This document shows positions 61,707-64,000 of a DNA stretch of 64,000 bases, in pieces. The notes below the pieces were generated by a model. The model was not told where the DNA came from. It worked only from the letters and a program-made list of their open reading frames with translations, and made no database searches. How positions within the stretch are numbered: the stretch's first letter is position 1; the number at the start of each line of letters is the position of its first letter. A program made the position numbers and the translations under genes. Origin of the DNA: DATFQI01 sp963831105 (lineage in GTDB: Bacteria > Actinomycetota > Thermoleophilia > Solirubrobacterales > Solirubrobacteraceae); NCBI GenBank assembly GCA_963831105.1, contig CAWHOS010000010.1, forward strand, positions 558,001-622,000. The letters run 5' to 3'.

Positions 61707-64000
61707 TCGGAGTCGCGCTCAAGGGCCTCGCCGCCCGCAAGGTGCGTGCGCTGCTGACCGCGCTCGCGGTCGTGATCGGCGTCTCGATGATCAGCGGCAC
61801 CTACATCCTCACCGACACCATGCAGAAGGCCTTCGACGGCGTCTTCGAGTCGTCGTACGCGGAGACCGACGCGGTCATCTCCGGCAAGGAGCTGATCGAG
61901 GGCGCCTCCAGCGGCAGCGCCACGGTGCCCGCCTCGCTGCTGAAGCAGGTCCGCGGGCTCGACGAGGTCAGCGCGGCCGGCGGGACGATCGCCGCCGACG
62001 AGGCCAACAAGTCCCAGATCATCGGCCACGACGGCAAGGCGATCGGCGGAGCCGGCGGCGCGCCGACGTTCGGGCTCGCCCACGACGAGGAGAACCCGGA
62101 GTTCAGCCCGTTCCAGCTCAAGAGCGGTGAATGGGCGACCGGCGCCGGGCAGGTCGTGATCGACGCCGGCAGCGCCGACAAGGGCGACCTGGCGGTCGGC
62201 CAGCGCGTCGAGGTCGACACGCTCGGCGTCAAGAAGTCCTACGAGATCACCGGCATCGCCACCTTCGGCGACGTCGACTCGCTCGGCGGGGCGACGATGG
62301 CGATCTTCGACCTCCCCACGGCGCAACAGCTGCTCCACAAGGAGAACGCCTACGACGGCATCTCGATACAGGCGAAGGACGGCACGTCGACGGCCCAGCT
62401 GGTCGAGGCGATCGAGCCGCTCGTCCCCGAGTCGCTGCAGGTCGTGGACGCGCAGGCCCAGGCGGAGCAGGACGCCAAGGAGACGAGCGAGGGGATGGGC
62501 TTCATCCGCTACTTCTTCCTCGGCTTCGGCGCCATCGCGCTGTTCGTCGGGTCGTTCGTGATCTTCAACACCCTGTCGATCACGGTCGCCCAGCGCACCC
62601 GCGAGTTCGCGACCCTGCGCACGCTCGGCGCCTCGCGCAAGCAGGTCATGCGCTCGGTGATCCTCGAGGGGATCGCGATCGGCCTGCTCGCCTCCGTGAT
62701 CGGCCTGATCGCCGGCTTCGGGATCTACAAGGGCCTCGACGCGCTGTTCGTCGCGCTCGGCGCCGACCTGCCGAAGACCGGCACGGTGCTGGCCACGCGC
62801 ACGATCATCGTGTCGCTGCTCGTCGGCACGGTCGTGACGCTGCTCGCGAGCATCCTGCCCGCCCGGCGCGCGACCCGTGTGCCGCCGATCGCGGCGGTCC
62901 GCGAGGGCGCCGAGCTCCCGCAGTCGCGGGTCGCGGCGCACTCGGCCAAGCTGGCGGTCGGCCTGATCGCCGCGTCGCTTGCCGCGATCTGCGCCGGCGT
63001 CTTCGCCGGCGTGGGCGCGCTCGGTGTCGCGGTGCTGCTCGGCGGCGGCATCCTGTCGCTGTTCTTCGGCGTCGCGATGGCCGCTCCGCGGCTGGTCAAG
63101 CCGCTCGCGCGGCTGGTGGGCTGGCCGGGCCGGCGCACCGGGGGCATCTCCGGTGAGCTGGCGAGCGCCAACGCCGTCCGCAACCCGTCGCGCACGGCCT
63201 CGACGGCCGCCGCGCTGATGATCGGGCTGACGCTCGTCACGGTCGTGGCGGTGCTCGGCGCCGGCCTGCGCTCGTCGGTCGAGGGCGCGGTCACCGACCA
63301 GGTCAAGGCCGATTACATCCTCAACAACCCCGACGACGTGTCCTTCGGCTCCCCCGAGGGCGACGCGGTCGCCGCGGTCGACGGCGTGACCGTCGCGTCG
63401 CACGTCCGCACCGACACGGCGCTGGTCGACGGCGAGGAGTCCGATCTCACCGGCATCGACCCGAAGACGATCGACCACTTCTACTCGTTCGAGTGGGTGC
63501 GCGGCGACGACAGCACGGTGCCCTCGATGGGCGCCGGCGACGCGATCGTGGCCAAGGACTACGCGGAGGACAAGGACATCGGCGTCGGGAGCGAGCTGAA
63601 CATCCTCAGCGCGTCCGGCGAGAAGCGCACGGTGACCGTCAGCGGGATCTACGACCCGCCGGCGATCGACCAGATGCTCGGGGCCGTGTCGATCACGCAG
63701 CAGGCCTACGACAAGACGTTCCCGCAGGCCAAGAACCGGTTCACGTTCGTCGACGCCGAGCCGGGGGCGGCGAACGCCGTGACGGCGGCCGCCGAGCCGT
63801 TCAGCGACGCCGTGCTGTACACCGGCGCGGAGTTCCCGCGTGAGTACACGTCCGGGTTCGCGGACTTCCTGAACCTGCTGTACGTGATGCTCGCGTTCTC
63901 GGTGATCGTGTCGCTGTTCGGCATGGTCAACACGCTCGTGCTGTCCGTGTTCGAGCGGACCCGCGAGCTGGGCATGCTGCGCACGATCGGCATGACCCGC
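61703..64000 (+). CDS. FtsX/MacB-type ABC permease, 3' end outside window
   Basis: 766 residues visible, frame intact and open at the window end. TM1 (VRALLTALAVVIGVSMISGT) is followed by a large extracytoplasmic MacB-like domain. The first FtsX domain has YFFLGFGAIALFVGSFVIFN with TREFATLRTLGASRKQVMRS. The second half repeats the plan (TASTAAALMIGLTLVTVVAV, later LNLLYVMLAFSVIVSLFGMV and ERTRELGMLRTIG). Only the last two helices are missing. It forms an exporter with the preceding ATPase. Confidence 0.93.
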   Translation, partial: MIGVALKGLAARKVRALLTALAVVIGVSMISGTYILTDTMQKAFDGVFESSYAETDAVISGKELIEGASSGSATVPASLLKQVRGLDEVSAAGGTIAADEANKSQIIGHDGKAIGGAGGAPTFGLAHDEENPEFSPFQLKSGEWATGAGQVVIDAGSADKGDLAVGQRVEVDTLGVKKSYEITGIATFGDVDSLGGATMAIFDLPTAQQLLHKENAYDGISIQAKDGTSTAQLVEAIEPLVPESLQVVDAQAQAEQDAKETSEGMGFIRYFFLGFGAIALFVGSFVIFNTLSITVAQRTREFATLRTLGASRKQVMRSVILEGIAIGLLASVIGLIAGFGIYKGLDALFVALGADLPKTGTVLATRTIIVSLLVGTVVTLLASILPARRATRVPPIAAVREGAELPQSRVAAHSAKLAVGLIAASLAAICAGVFAGVGALGVAVLLGGGILSLFFGVAMAAPRLVKPLARLVGWPGRRTGGISGELASANAVRNPSRTASTAAALMIGLTLVTVVAVLGAGLRSSVEGAVTDQVKADYILNNPDDVSFGSPEGDAVAAVDGVTVASHVRTDTALVDGEESDLTGIDPKTIDHFYSFEWVRGDDSTVPSMGAGDAIVAKDYAEDKDIGVGSELNILSASGEKRTVTVSGIYDPPAIDQMLGAVSITQQAYDKTFPQAKNRFTFVDAEPGAANAVTAAAEPFSDAVLYTGAEFPREYTSGFADFLNLLYVMLAFSVIVSLFGMVNTLVLSVFERTRELGMLRTIGMTR

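Overview
The window is a chromosomal stretch of a very GC-rich bacterium. Actinobacterial signs are OpcA beside glucose-6-phosphate dehydrogenase, a SUI1/YciH-like protein, a DUF6510 protein, many GTG starts, ATGA/GTGA start-stop overlaps and leaderless-looking promoters. Together with HD-GYP proteins and large LuxR ATPases this suggests an actinobacterium, plausibly class Thermoleophilia (Solirubrobacterales). The lineage is an inference, not a measurement. I see no rRNA, tRNA, CRISPR array, insertion sequence or prophage.

Layout. 1-5.4 kb: the 3' part of an M20 peptidase coupled to a BNR-repeat lipoprotein, a divergent MFS exporter/ArsR pair, and a CzcO-like flavoprotein. 5.4-13.7 kb: an HD-GYP/LuxR protein, a VOC protein, oligoendopeptidase F, a divergent TetR/DHA2 exporter pair with two operators, a P450, a CBS protein and a DoxX protein. 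13.9-18.9 kb: minus-strand msrB, a LolD/MacB-type ABC exporter and a phosphoesterase lipoprotein. 18.9-26.2 kb: a GGDEF-HD-GYP protein, an alpha/beta hydrolase, a DEAD-box helicase and a giant LuxR ATPase. 26.5-33.7 kb: a sugar-phosphate operon, pgi-gnd-zwf-opcA-pgl-glk-rpiB, almost all with overlapping stop/start codons, ending in a strongly structured 3' region. It traps and phosphorylates glucose, feeds the oxidative pentose phosphate branch, makes NADPH and isomerises ribulose-5-phosphate.

33.9-44.7 kb is more accessory: an APH-like kinase with two small unknown proteins, a LysR remnant, TetR/SRPBCC, a DMT transporter, phosphoesterase, DNA ligase, AraC/VOC, a secreted trypsin-like protease, a shrunken MpaB-family protein, a zinc metallopeptidase lipoprotein and small proteins. 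44.7-53.2 kb: SUI1-like protein, YiiX-like hydrolase, ferredoxin reductase with DUF6510, YbaK, divergent MFS/MarR, phosphoesterase, GNAT, a CAP-domain secreted protein behind a structured leader, and an ABC-2 drug exporter. 53.2-56.2 kb: ppx-ppk1 (polyphosphate). 56.2-59.7 kb: an RTX-like secreted protein, an ECF sigma factor and its anti-sigma factor. The RTX and anti-sigma genes share an ECF-type promoter motif. 59.7-64 kb: a CGNR regulator, a 46-residue membrane protein, a STAS protein and an ABC exporter cut by the window end.

Two window-wide points. First, at least 18 single-base frame breaks occur in otherwise well conserved genes, including pgi, zwf, glk and rpiB. They look like sequencing indels rather than gene decay, so I annotate those genes as whole. 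Second, a family of three 45-bp near-perfect palindromes with compensating arm changes lies between genes and is the best candidate for an undescribed repeat element.
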